Source of the DNA: Porogramme epimiltina
Taxonomy: Eukaryota > Basidiomycota > Agaricomycetes > Polyporales > Polyporaceae
Reading direction: 5' to 3'
Assembly (NCBI GenBank): GCA_900155495.1
Contig: FTLJ01000233.1
Coordinates: 19,634 to 83,633 of the forward strand
DNA length: 64,000 bases
The stretch's first letter is position 1, and each line of letters opens with the position of its first letter. The position numbers and the translations under genes are program-made. A model generated the notes under the pieces. That model saw only the letters and a list, made by a program, of their open reading frames with translations, did no database searches and had not been told where the DNA came from. This document shows, piece by piece, positions 36,337 through 46,732 of this stretch.

Positions 36337-38507
36337 TCACATGAATTTACGTTTCTCGCGCGCGGCTGCAGCATGTGAACGTATGAGCATTTCGGCCTCC
36401 GCAGAACGTGGTTTGATTGTGCATCGATAGTCTTCAGGGTACCTTTGAATACGTAGTCAGCTCAAATGCAAGCGTCTTTTTTCTGGTCTAGGTAGGGACA
36501 TTAATATTGCTTACGATAGTATTCCGTCCGTCTGTCCATGCACGATCTTGATCGGAGCACCATTTTCGTCAACTGGGGGACCGATGCTGAAAACGTGCAT
36601 GATCGAAGCAATGGTAATGAAGAGGCTATTGAGGGCATAATGGCGGCCAGGACAAATTCTGTCCGAATGTGTTAGTTATGACACAAAGGCGACAGTGATG
36701 GGGCACTCACCTTCTTCCAAAGCCGAAGACAACGTTGCGCGGATCGCATGTCCCGGCGCAGAATTTTCCCTCATTTATGAACCTTTCGGGTTTGAACTTG
36801 TCAGGATCAGGGAATATATCGGGATTGCGTAGGCAGGCCCTGAAAGTACCCATACCAACCGTGTGGAAAGATCAGTCGGGACTTTCGAGAAAGTGAACAG
36901 CAGCGTACCATATATTAGGAATCACAAGACTTCTGGCAGGTATGAAGTACCCCCGCAAGACTTCGTCAGCCGTCGTGAGGTGTGGCGCGCCAGTAGGGGT
37001 AACGTTGTGCCATCGCAAGGCCTCCGCGATGACTGCATTCACATATGGCAGGGACTCGTAATCTGAGAAGTTAGGCAGGCGGTGAGGTCCGACGACAGCA
37101 TCGAGCTCGTATTGCGCCTTCCGCAATGCGTCCGGATACAAAGAAAAGGCCGCGAACAGGCCGAGTAGCGAAGAAAAGGTCTGGAAAAGGCTGGTTAGTC
37201 ACCACTGGCTACATTTGATAGCTGCCGAATAGTGACTCACCGTATCCGAACCTCCTGTTTTTGAATTTCAGCATCACTGACGAAGCGGAGAAGTATGAAC
37301 GACCTATGTACCTTCGAAAGCAACTACTCCGATATTCTTGATGATATCTTCTTCGTCTCCAATAGAATTCGGGTACGAACTCGTGGCGTTTGCGAGTAGC
37401 TGACCCATCATGGAGTCATGCACGTCAGGGTGGTTCTACAGAGGAGTCAGCCAACAGGTTGACCAACAAGAATGTAACCACGAATTTTGCCTGGAATGAT
37501 CCGGTCACTCACCATCTCCTCCTTTATCCGGACAAAGGGCGCATTCTTGAGCTCGGCGGAAGCATTCTGCCACTTTCTAAAGAGCCGCTGTGCATGAGCA
37601 CCGGGAAACCAGGTGGGGATGTACCGCAATATTGGGAAGAAGGCGGCCATGAACTTTCCCGGCGCCAGCCCTATCGAGATACCTTCCAGAGCCACGTTCA
37701 CAAGTTCGAGCACTGAGTCGTTTTCCTCTGCTGCGTCGAACCCGTAAACCACTTTCTTGGTAGATCCCGAAGCCAAGCTATACACGGGTCTCTTGTCAAT
37801 ATCATAGGATACTGCTTCCCACAATACGCGTCGTACTTACTAACGTACATGATCCTTCAACTGATTCGGCTCACAAAGAAGCTTGTCCAGGAATATGTGA
37901 GTCACCGCACGCTGTGTATCACGGTACGAAACAGCTGCATCCCGATGGAAATGCCGCCAAAAGAGCTTCCTATGATGCCGCCACCGCTCACCATATGGCA
38001 TAAAGCTGAAATTGGTGCTGGAGCCAGACCTAGACAATAGTTAACGTCATGTTCCATCCCCACACCCACATACCCAATGGTATGAATATGCGGGAAATAC
38101 CTACAGTTCAATCATAACCGTCTGTTGCCTATCAGAGGTTGTGCTGGACCGTTTTTCAAGGAATTCCGTGATGACATCCAGGCTCCCGAGAACGATGACT
38201 GACTGTCCGAGAATGTTGAGATGGACAATATCCCCTTGACGATTGCTACTGAGGGAAGTGTCCAATTTGCGCATCTAATGAGATGCTCACCATATCTACG
38301 GGAGAATTCCTGATATACAAGCCACGGCTTGCGTATTGGGGCATTGAAGAAATTTCCTACAAAGGGAAGGGAAGGGGGACCCGGAGGCAGCCGTTTGTGG
38401 GACGACCGCAGCTTCCTGTTCAATATAAACATCAGACATACGGTGAGTGCAACGAAAACAGAGATGTGCCGAGAGGTTAATAGGAAGAGGAACGAGGCAT
38501 GCTCCAT
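36337..38507 (-). CDS. Cytochrome P450 monooxygenase, array member 9
   Basis: Start ATG 38507-38505; exon 1 is 38507-38291, the I-helix exon 37254-37241 (GGSDT), TGA at 36339-36337. Motifs: LPPGP hinge, EALR, FKPERF, haem loop FGFGRRICPGRHYA. It is among the more divergent members: the N-terminus lacks the WRARSRG basic motif (SSHKRLPPGP instead), the C-helix reads WRHHRKLFWRHF, and the usual PEDCRC hallmark is PEDYRC, losing its first Cys. The segment before the haem loop has an added Cys (FCAGTCDP). These changes suggest an older or faster-evolving copy, but all catalytic motifs are present. Confidence 0.9.
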
Positions 38508-39458
38508 GGTGTAGGGAAAGACTCACTGTAGCTTAGCGGGGGTTGCATGTCGGTCTTATATGGGGAACTTGAGAGTTGACGTGGAGCCGTCGAAACTGTG
38601 AAACCGTGAACTTGAGTTCTCGTACCATCCAGTCGAGCGTATGCACGACATCTCGCTTGGAACAAGGGGACACAGCGCTGTCAAAGCGGGAACCTAAAGT
38701 TAAAGCATTAATACAGAACAATACACCCCAATTCCATTTTAAGCTTGCCATGCTCTTTTCAGCGCGCGACGTACTTCAAATCCTCCGCTAAGTGCACTGA
38801 GTGCCCGTCTCCACGGAGAATCTCACTAACCTGGTCATACTGGCAAGCCCTTCTGGACAAGTGAGATACTCGCTTGCAGAAGTTAGGACTTCGTTCTGCT
38901 GCATGCTTACACAACACCGGGGACCTAGAGCACTAAAGAACGAGTCGGCAAAACGTTAAGCACGACCAGCACGAAAACGGAAAGCGAGGCAGCCCGAGTG
39001 TAAGTAGGCTCAGGTGAGCATACGAAAACCTAGAAATGAACGGATGATATAAAATCACATACGCATATGGATACCATAATGAGCCTGCGGGGAGCCTGGT
39101 TGGGCGGAGACCTAGCTAGGTCGTGTCATGGCCGATCGGCGGTGACTGAGAGCAAGGGCCGGGCCATGGTTCGATGTCCACCAGCACTGTGGCCTCGTGT
39201 GAGTTGTGGACCTTGGAAATTTTACTCGAGGAAGTCCAACAGACACGAGTGGATGGCCGGGTCTCTGCAGAGAAATCTGGTCACCATCGGTGCGAACGTC
39301 GCTCGCCCAAGACTCCGGACCTCCCGGCACACGTGCGCTTTCACACGAATGCCAGGGGGCCGAATGAGAGTGCTCTAAAGCAGACTCACAGACATCTTCA
39401 AGCCCTGATAGAGCCCAGTAGGGATGCTGATTATGTTGACCGGTCTCCTGCGCGCAGC
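38508..39458. other. intergenic region left of the ArgRS fragment
   Basis: About 0.95 kb. Apart from the P450-9 promoter element at its left end I recognise nothing, including no upstream exons of an arginyl-tRNA synthetase. Confidence 0.5.
38555..38561 (-). promoter_or_regulatory. TATA-like element of P450-9
   Basis: ATATAAG on the minus strand, about 50 bases before the ATG at 38507. Confidence 0.45.
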
Positions 39459-39725
39459 ATTAACAACTACACGTTCAACTGGGACCGCATGCTCTTGTTT
39501 GAGGGCGACACCGGCCCATACCTCCAATACGCCCACGTCCGTCTCTCCTTGATCGAGCGCAAGAACACCGAACTGCTCCCACTGCCCGCGCCGTCGCAGC
39601 TGAAGGCAGAACTTCTGGTCGAGCTGCCTGCGCGCGAGATCGCGTTCCTGCTGAGCTCGTACCCCGACGTGGTGAAGACGGCACTGGAGTTGCACGAGCC
39701 GAGCGGAGGACTCAAAACCGTGTAA
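39459..39725 (+). pseudogene. Isolated fragment of cytoplasmic arginyl-tRNA synthetase
   Basis: About 88 residues match the region of eukaryotic arginyl-tRNA synthetase just after the catalytic domain, starting [11 protein letters not shown], then [17 protein letters not shown] and [17 protein letters not shown]. The family motif [10 protein letters not shown] is intact. The match begins right after a splice acceptor-like CAG and ends after PSG, where the frame runs into LKTV and a TAG. No HIGH-type or KMSK-type motif or any other ArgRS segment is found within several kilobases. It looks like a duplicated exon dropped into the array; the functional gene must be elsewhere. Confidence 0.8.
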
Positions 39726-40793
39726 TCAATAGTGCTTATATTCGGACAGAGGCGGAAGTAGTAATGCCTATTTATGGGTGAACACGAAGGCTTTCGTGTT
39801 CGTCCAAATAAAGGAATTGCCTGAGACCGCGACCACTCAGGCTCGAACAGATCCTCATTGCGAAAGACGACAGACACCGTACAGAGAGAGGGGTCTTTGT
39901 AGAGGACCATGATGTGTGTTATGGAAAGGAAGCAATGAACCTGGTAGATACGGGCATGCAGCGCACCTTGACCGAACAGGTCTCTCCCAAGACCTCCGAC
40001 GCTCCGGGGCAAGAGGCTGACCTGCGGCGGAACCGCTTGGCTGACTGGTGCTCATAAGGGGGCTGAATTTTCCGGTTTATTAGAGGGGCTGTGTTCGCCG
40101 TGGTTGTGAAAAGAGTTGCTCGAGGAGGCGTCTGATAAGGTGGAGACGGCAGAGGGTTGAATGACAAGCAGCGAGCACCCATGATTGTGCCCAATGTGGG
40201 GTGACGAGGGAGGTCTGCCGGTAGAAGCCGGGTGAGTGCAAGAGGCGCTGGAACCAAGCAGGAGCACACATTGAAGTCGCGGCATAACTTTTACTATATG
40301 GTTTATCAATAAACGGTATAGTACGAGTCAGGTTACTAGGACACCACGTTCACGTCACGGTGAGCGCGCAACACGTACGTCTGTACATTGGACTTCACTA
40401 CTTGTTGACAACTGACCTCCTCTCAGGCTTCAGGTGACTACGGATCCTTCATTGGGTCTCGTATGAAATTCCCGGGCCCCTTGTTCGCCTCGCTTGCACG
40501 CCTTTTTTCAATACACGTCGCCCTACAGCAAAGGCCTCCCCCATACCGAACATCGGATGCGGGTGACAGCTGTAGTAACCCCTCCGCGATGGTTTTGTCC
40601 TCCGCGAGCCCCCATTGAATTACGCCATTCTCAGTCATAAGCGACTGACGTAAGGTTTGGTATACTATATTAATCTAAGGCTGACCACACCGGCCACTAT
40701 CGCCCTACCGTTTCACCCCATATACCATCCAGACTAGCTGTCCTGAGGAATTTCTCCCCACCACGCGCTCTCAGCCCGAACCTGACCCCGCCC
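39726..40793. other. intergenic region between the ArgRS fragment and DUF6533 copy B
   Basis: About 1.07 kb with no supported gene. No further ArgRS sequence follows the fragment. The right end is presumably promoter of the DUF6533 gene. Confidence 0.5.
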
Positions 40794-42655
40794 ATGTCTT
40801 CGGCGCTCGTCGGCATCGCCGAGCGGGGTGGGGAAGAGCTCGTGCAATTAAGTCTAGTTAAGGTGCGTTCCCAAGGTGCATTCAGCCCATTACATGCCTA
40901 CTAACGTCTTCCTATTTCGCTCACATGTTCTCGTTCAGTATGGGATAGGTGTGTCGTTCCCCTAGCGAGCATGAGCCGTCGGCTGACTAGCTTTTCGAAC
41001 TCTAGTAATCTCTTGCACAATCGTCGTGAGTATTCCTTCATCGTCCCCCTGATGCTGTTCAGCTTACCGTGATTCCCCAGTGGCTGGAGATACTTGCTAA
41101 GATGGATGAGGAGGTAAGTAGCCCAAAGGAATGTGCTTCACATGTAGGATGATAGAATCGCGAACAGATCACGTATATATGGCCTTCTCGCCTCAGCATC
41201 ACCAAGGTTATCTACATACTCAATCGATACTCGCCCGTCGTGGACACAGCTCTCAGCGTAACAAGTAAGTGTCTATACGAGCTTCCGCACGCGAGGTCGC
41301 TGAATCTATCAAACTCCCGCGCCTCGCAGGTGCCCTAAGCACAACGATCACCACTGAGGTCAGTGACTGCACGTGGTGCCTCCTCAGCTGTTTGGCGTCT
41401 GACTGAGCAGCAGAAATGTACGGCGGAATTTCAAGTCGTTGGAGGTTTGTTTGTCTCATCCACGTCCGCCGGCCAATGCTTACGTGATATTTACCACTCA
41501 GTATTCTACTCTGTGGGCACGTATAGTTCTGAGTGTATGCTTGGACTAAACACATATTCGAGAGCCAACGCTAATAACTCGGCCACAGTCATTCTTATTG
41601 CTCGTACAATTGCATTGTACGAGTTCGACAGGTACATAATAGCGTTAATGGTCGTTGTTATGCTCACTCTATTCGTGAGTGTTGACATTTTAAAGATTTG
41701 CCGCTGCACCTTCCGTATCGACTCGCACGATATACACGATTAGGTGCCTTCCTCGGTAATATCGTTCAGCGGTCTGGTGCATGTACCATGTGAGTTTCTC
41801 TGTGATGACATGGCGGTGACTATTGGCTAAGATCTTTGGATAATACTACAGATCCCCCGGAACAAGTGATCAGAATCACAGGCTGTGCCCCGATCGTAGA
41901 CGACCTCAAGGGATGGGTGTTGTTCGCTTCTATTCTTCTTTCAGAAACAGGTGAAGTGTAGAGTCTTTCGTACATACCCGCACCCACCCAACTTGATTCT
42001 CAATCCCGTGGCACTCGATACGGACTACCAGTTATAGTCATTCTCACGTTTTGGAAAAAATGGCAAACCTCTGAAGAGACGTTCCTGCGATGGGTGTTGG
42101 GCCGTCAGTCCGTCAATGCTATTCCCCGCCGGACCAGGTCGCCACTGGTCAATACTATGTACCGCGACGGTGCGATCTTTCTCCCAAGTCTCCACGCGAG
42201 ATGTTGACATTTGACAAAACAGGCACCCTATACTACTTGATCTTGCTCATAGTTTCGGTCGTCAATCTGTGCATAACGGTGCTAGAAGGCGTACGTGAAG
42301 CGTATCTCCCTGCGGTTTTCCTAAATCACTCACGTTGACGCGATGACAGCCAGCTGCGCGCCCAATCATGCATATGTATGCCTCACGCTCCACCATTCCG
42401 TCTTGCGCTCACCCGGAACTCCCCAACAGGCCAGTCCGCGCGATACACAGCGCGCTCTGCGCGCGCGTCCTCCTCAACTTGCGCAAGGCCGCGGCGAAGT
42501 CGAGCTCGCTCCCGCTCAGCGAATTCACTCAGATGAGCTGCATCGCGTTCGAGGAAACATTCCTCCGGCAATACGACTCTGAACGTCATGAAGTCACGCT
42601 TGGGCTCGAGCTGGATGAGATGCCGCGATACTCAGTTGGTGTAGGTGGTGCGTAG
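40794..42655 (+). CDS. DUF6533-family multi-pass membrane protein, copy B
   Basis: Homologue of copy A with the same segment order and intron positions. Exon 1 (40794-40862) codes MSSALVGIAERGGEELVQLS plus LVK. A 10-base exon (40939-40948) and a short one give YGIVISCTIV. WLEILAKMDEE and ITYIWPSRLSITKVIYIL follow. Next come ILIARTIALYEFDRYIIAL, a segment with ITGCAP and GWVLFASILLSETG, then VIVILTFWKKWQTSEE, TRSPLVNTMYRDG and LYYLILLIVSVVNLCITVLE. The last part starts at 42350 and includes PVRAIHSALCARVLLNLRKA, ending at TAG 42653-42655. A 60-base stretch (42370-42429) is an intron in copy A; here it would need a GC donor, or stays in as 20 in-frame codons. Function unknown. Confidence 0.72.
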
Positions 42656-43733
42656 TTCCAGGGGGAAGCGGCGCTCATGGCCTCTATCTCCAGGACGGGA
42701 TCTTTCATGTCATGGTATTACTTGACAACGTTGTACACGCGATTTCACTCTCGGCATTCTCTCCAAGGTGCACCTGGTCCCCTTATTCTGTATACATGTT
42801 GCGACTAGCATTTCGTGGAACCCAATAGAACGCGTTTCGCGTGTTGACAATCATCTTATAGGCATGATTAGACTGAGGTGGTAAAACGGCGCACACAACA
42901 TACCTCAAGGAGGACATGCGTCTATGGTGACGTCCCCACGACTGCCTATGCACCTACGAGTTGGTGCTAGTCATGGTAACCAGGATATCGAGGGATGAAG
43001 AGCGTTGGCGGGAATAGACCCGGCGTCAAACCCTTCGTTGTGTCTCGAGCAAGGGAGACTACTTACGAATCGGCAAGCCCGCGCTACCCACCACAAACAC
43101 CAACATGGAGGCCAGAAGAAGTTTGACCGAGGTGCCCATGAAGCCACTATACAGCCTTGGCGTGCTGCGATGAGAGGTGGGTGGTGCCGCGACGACGGAT
43201 ATGCGGTAAGTCAAGGACGATAGAAGACATACCTACCTCCCAAGAGGCCTGAGTTATAACAAGAACCGGTGGTCTCGCGCCCCCCGTACACGGACCGAGG
43301 GTAAGAGCTGAGCGCTCGGTTCAAAACAAACAGCTTAGCAAGGCTGAGCCCACGCATGTCAGCCACGAGTGTTCACTTAGGGCAACAGGCGGCATATGTG
43401 AGTATTATCCGCCTTCCTCTGACAGCTCAGAATCAGATCAAACTCAACGTGTGCCTGCTTCATCAGGGATCTTCTTGATGTCCAGGAACGCATGTGGCCA
43501 CAATTGAGAGGGGCAGCGGCGGTTCCACTTCTCCGAGTACCAGGGAACAAAGTCTAAAGACCGAAGATTGCAGGGTTTTTTGTTCCGATCGAGTGATACA
43601 CAGGAAAGGCCTTTGGCCATGCCATTTGGAATCAATTGTAATGATACAAATTTTGCTTACAAGGGGTGCGTGCTCCTCCGCCAGCTTCATGGTACTAAGA
43701 GATTCACAGTAACAGTTGGAGACAGTTAACGTG
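42656..43733. other. intergenic region between DUF6533 copy B and P450-10
   Basis: About 1.08 kb. The only notable content is a minus-strand start with a signal peptide-like sequence at 43139 (see separate entry). No repeat or RNA gene recognised. Confidence 0.45.
42937..43139 (-). CDS. Candidate small secreted peptide (speculative)
   Basis: ATG at 43139-43137 opens a typical secretion signal (MGTSVKLLLASMLVFVVGSA, then GLPI) followed at once by a good donor, GTAAGT. One acceptor (CTAG near 42968) would add about 20 residues with two Cys, ending in CPP before a TGA, for a product of about 44 residues. Other acceptors end almost immediately. No family resemblance is recognised. The signal-like run could be chance in a non-coding stretch; the splicing is a guess. 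Confidence 0.15.
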
Positions 43734-45862
43734 TTATACATGGTCCTCCGCCCGAGCTGCAGAGGCGTGAGAGCGAATCAGATTGACAGCCTCTGCGGAA
43801 CGTGGCTTGATAGTGCAGCGACAGTCTTCTGGATATCTACAGCCACTTAAGTTGAGCCCAACGCCACACCTCGTCCGGAGAGGGGCACTGGAGGAATGTT
43901 GAGTACTTACGACAAAAATCCATCCGACATTGTCGGGATGATGGGAATAGGAGTGCCATTGTCGTCGACGGCGGGGGTGATGTCGAAGACATGCAACACG
44001 GAAGCTAGGTTAATGAACAGTGCGGCCAGAGCGAAGTGGCGGCCCGGGCAGATTCTTTGGAACATTGTCAGTCAGAGAAGACAATATTAACCACGTGTAG
44101 TATCCGTACCTTCTCCCATATCCGAATGCAAATTCTGTCGGGTCACGAAGGCTAACATCGACCTTGCCGTCACGAATAAAACGTTCTGGGAGAAAGACGT
44201 CCGGGTCAGAGAACACCGAGGGATCATGTAGGCAAGCCCTGTCAGAACAGTTCAGTTTCCGTTTCCCTCGGACTGTGACTCCAGCAATGAGTAATACCAT
44301 GTGTTCGGAACGATGATGGTGCCTTCTGGAATGAAGTATCCTCTTAATTCGTCGTCAACAGTGGCCATGTGCGGCACGGAGAGAGGAACGACGGGCCGCC
44401 AGCGAAGGGCTTCCAGCACGATTGCATTGACGTAAACCAATGATTCTTGGTCTCCGAAGTCTGGTAAGCGACTCGGACCGACGACGGCGTCAAGTTCCGC
44501 TTGCGCCTTCTTGACGATGTCGGGATTGAGGGAGAGCGCAAGGAATGCCGACTGGAGGGTCGAGAATGTCTAGGGAAGTAGCTGCGTGAGTATAGCCTTG
44601 AGGTTGCAAATGAATGCCAATACTCGCCGTATCTGACCCAGCTACGAGATGGCGTTTTCAGCTATTGCGTACATGCCCACGCCCCCCACGCACCTTCGAA
44701 TGCTACAGTTCCGACATTCTTTACTAGTTCTTCCCCTTCTTCCTCTTCATCTTTAGAAGAATGACCAGATTTGTCGAGGTCAGCAAGAAGCTGTCCAACC
44801 ATGGAATCCCGGATGACTTGCTGATTCTGTATTCCGACCGATGTCACCGCTTCGGAGCAGGCAAGATATGAACCAAATGCGCACCATCCCTTTCTTCACG
44901 TACTCAAGAGGTAATGTCTTCGCACGATACCGAGAATCCCGCCAATGAATAAACAGTCCTTTCCAACCAGCACCGGGGAACCATGAAGGGACATGCTTTA
45001 GGATGGGGAGGTGCTCGACGAGGAACTTGCCAGGGACAAGAGCATTAGCGATAGGATCCATGGACTCTTCCGCTAACTTCAGGTATTTGTTGTTCACATC
45101 CTCTGCGTGGATACCGTACACTATTTTCAAAACACTGGCGGCGAAAGTACTATCCGTGATAATCAGCATTAGACAGTGGAGGTTGTACATCAGGAAAGCC
45201 TACTATCTGATATGTTCTTTGAATTCTTTCGGGTCATCTAGGAGCAACTCCAGGAACTTGTGGGTGACGCTGGCTTGTACTGAATGGTGTTGAGTGCTCG
45301 CATCCCGGTGGAAGTGCTGCCAGAAAGCGCGCCGATGACGGCGCCACCACGGCCCGTATGGCATGAACGCGAAACTTGAGTAAATACCACACCTAATTTT
45401 CCATGCTTCAGGTCTGGATATGGTATACCACGGAAATAGAACGGCTCACATGTCCATGATCGTCGACTCTTGGCGGCCGGAAGTAGTCGAGGACCGCTTG
45501 TCCAGGTACTCATCGATGATGTCCGCGTTTCCGAGGATCACCATGGACTGGCCGAACACGCGGAAGTGTACGATGTCCCCTTCGTCGTGGAAGCGAATCA
45601 CTATCAGTCTTCAACGCTTCCGGATAAAGGGAACGTGGGACTCACCATACTTCTGGTATAGATCATGGTAAGCTACCCAGGGTTTGTAGGTCGGGATATC
45701 AAACACGTTACCCAGAAGTGGGAGAGGTGTAGGACCTGGGGGAAGAAGGTGGCCCCTGCTGCGTGCGCGCCATTTCATGAGGGACCGAAGATAGGCGACG
45801 AAGAGGAGTGCGGCCGCGACGAGCGCGGGGGTGTAGACTTGAGAGAGGGCGGGAGATTGCAT
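43734..45862 (-). CDS. Cytochrome P450 monooxygenase, array member 10
   Basis: Start ATG 45862-45860; exon 1 is 45862-45646, the I-helix exon 44641-44628 (AGSDT), TAA at 43736-43734. Motifs: LPPGPTPLP hinge, [27 protein letters not shown] (Leu where others have Arg), haem loop FGYGRRICPGR, PEDCRC. After EALR the sequence is RWRPVVP, where most members have RWHN or RWHV; this lies in the K-helix/beta1-4 region near the active site and may affect substrate choice. The segment in exon 5 is longer and very acidic (DEEEEGEE). The intron after the I-helix exon opens GCGAGT, another apparent GC-AG intron. Confidence 0.9.
44622..44627 (-). other. GC-type splice donor after the I-helix exon of P450-10
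   Basis: On the minus strand the exon ends GAT-ACG and the intron opens GCGAGT. Every other array member has GT at this point. The acceptor is a normal AG before ACATTCTCG, restoring Thr-Phe-Ser. Confidence 0.65.
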
Positions 45863-46732
45863 CGGAGTAAGAGGGGCAGGACGTGCTGTCTACCTCTCCC
45901 CGCGAATCAGCTTTCTTTTATGAGGAAAATGTCCGCATCCATTGCTGAGTGCGCGCTATGAGGAAGACGTTCAGTGGTTGGCTGACATGGTGGCAATAGA
46001 GCGCTTACTGTACCTTGAATAGTGGCGTACCTGGCAAGTCACATTGGCTGCTGAACAACGTCGGTGGACACAGGCTCCAGTCCGCCCCAGTCCATCATAG
46101 GAAGTGCGCTCCCCACTCCTCTAACATGGAAGCGCCACACTCACATCATCCGCCGCTTCTCTTCGCAGGGAGCAAATAGCCTTGCACGCTGATGAAACTT
46201 TCTGGCCCTTCCCTGCGGCGGAGACGTGGTCAGGTGGTCTGTGACGTTGATAAGGACAAAGGTGCGTGCACGTACAGTAACCAAGCCGCCCCGCGCCCTT
46301 GCTGGGCAGAGCCCCGCACGCGGGTGATTAAGACGCAGTGAGTCCGTGAGGAAGGTGCACATCATCGCCCACCTAGGCCGGGTATAGGTATCCTGCCTAG
46401 TTTTACCGCACACGGGCCCTGCTAGATCCCCATACTAGAAACAGACTAGAAACGCACAACGCACAGCGATTGGTCTGAAGAACCGCTTACCTTGCCTCGA
46501 GGGAAGACAACATGCTGAGAATCTTCGCTCCGGTTCCCATGTTTGCTTATGTGGGCGTACCCAAGGCGGCGTCGTTAGGCAAATACCATTCAGCCAACAA
46601 TACATTTACGGCACAATTCCAGACCTATACACATGTGGGACATACTATGACAATTTGGTGGGAGCGTTTGACGTCAATGGTCACAGACCAATGTCCAAGA
46701 AGACACCGGCGCAACATTTCTACTCATACCAC
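45863..46732. other. intergenic region between P450-10 and P450-11
   Basis: About 0.87 kb between minus-strand genes. Contains the P450-10 TATA-like element and otherwise nothing I can name. Confidence 0.55.
45915..45923 (-). promoter_or_regulatory. TATA-like element of P450-10
   Basis: TCATAAAAG on the minus strand, about 55 bases before the ATG at 45862. Confidence 0.45.
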
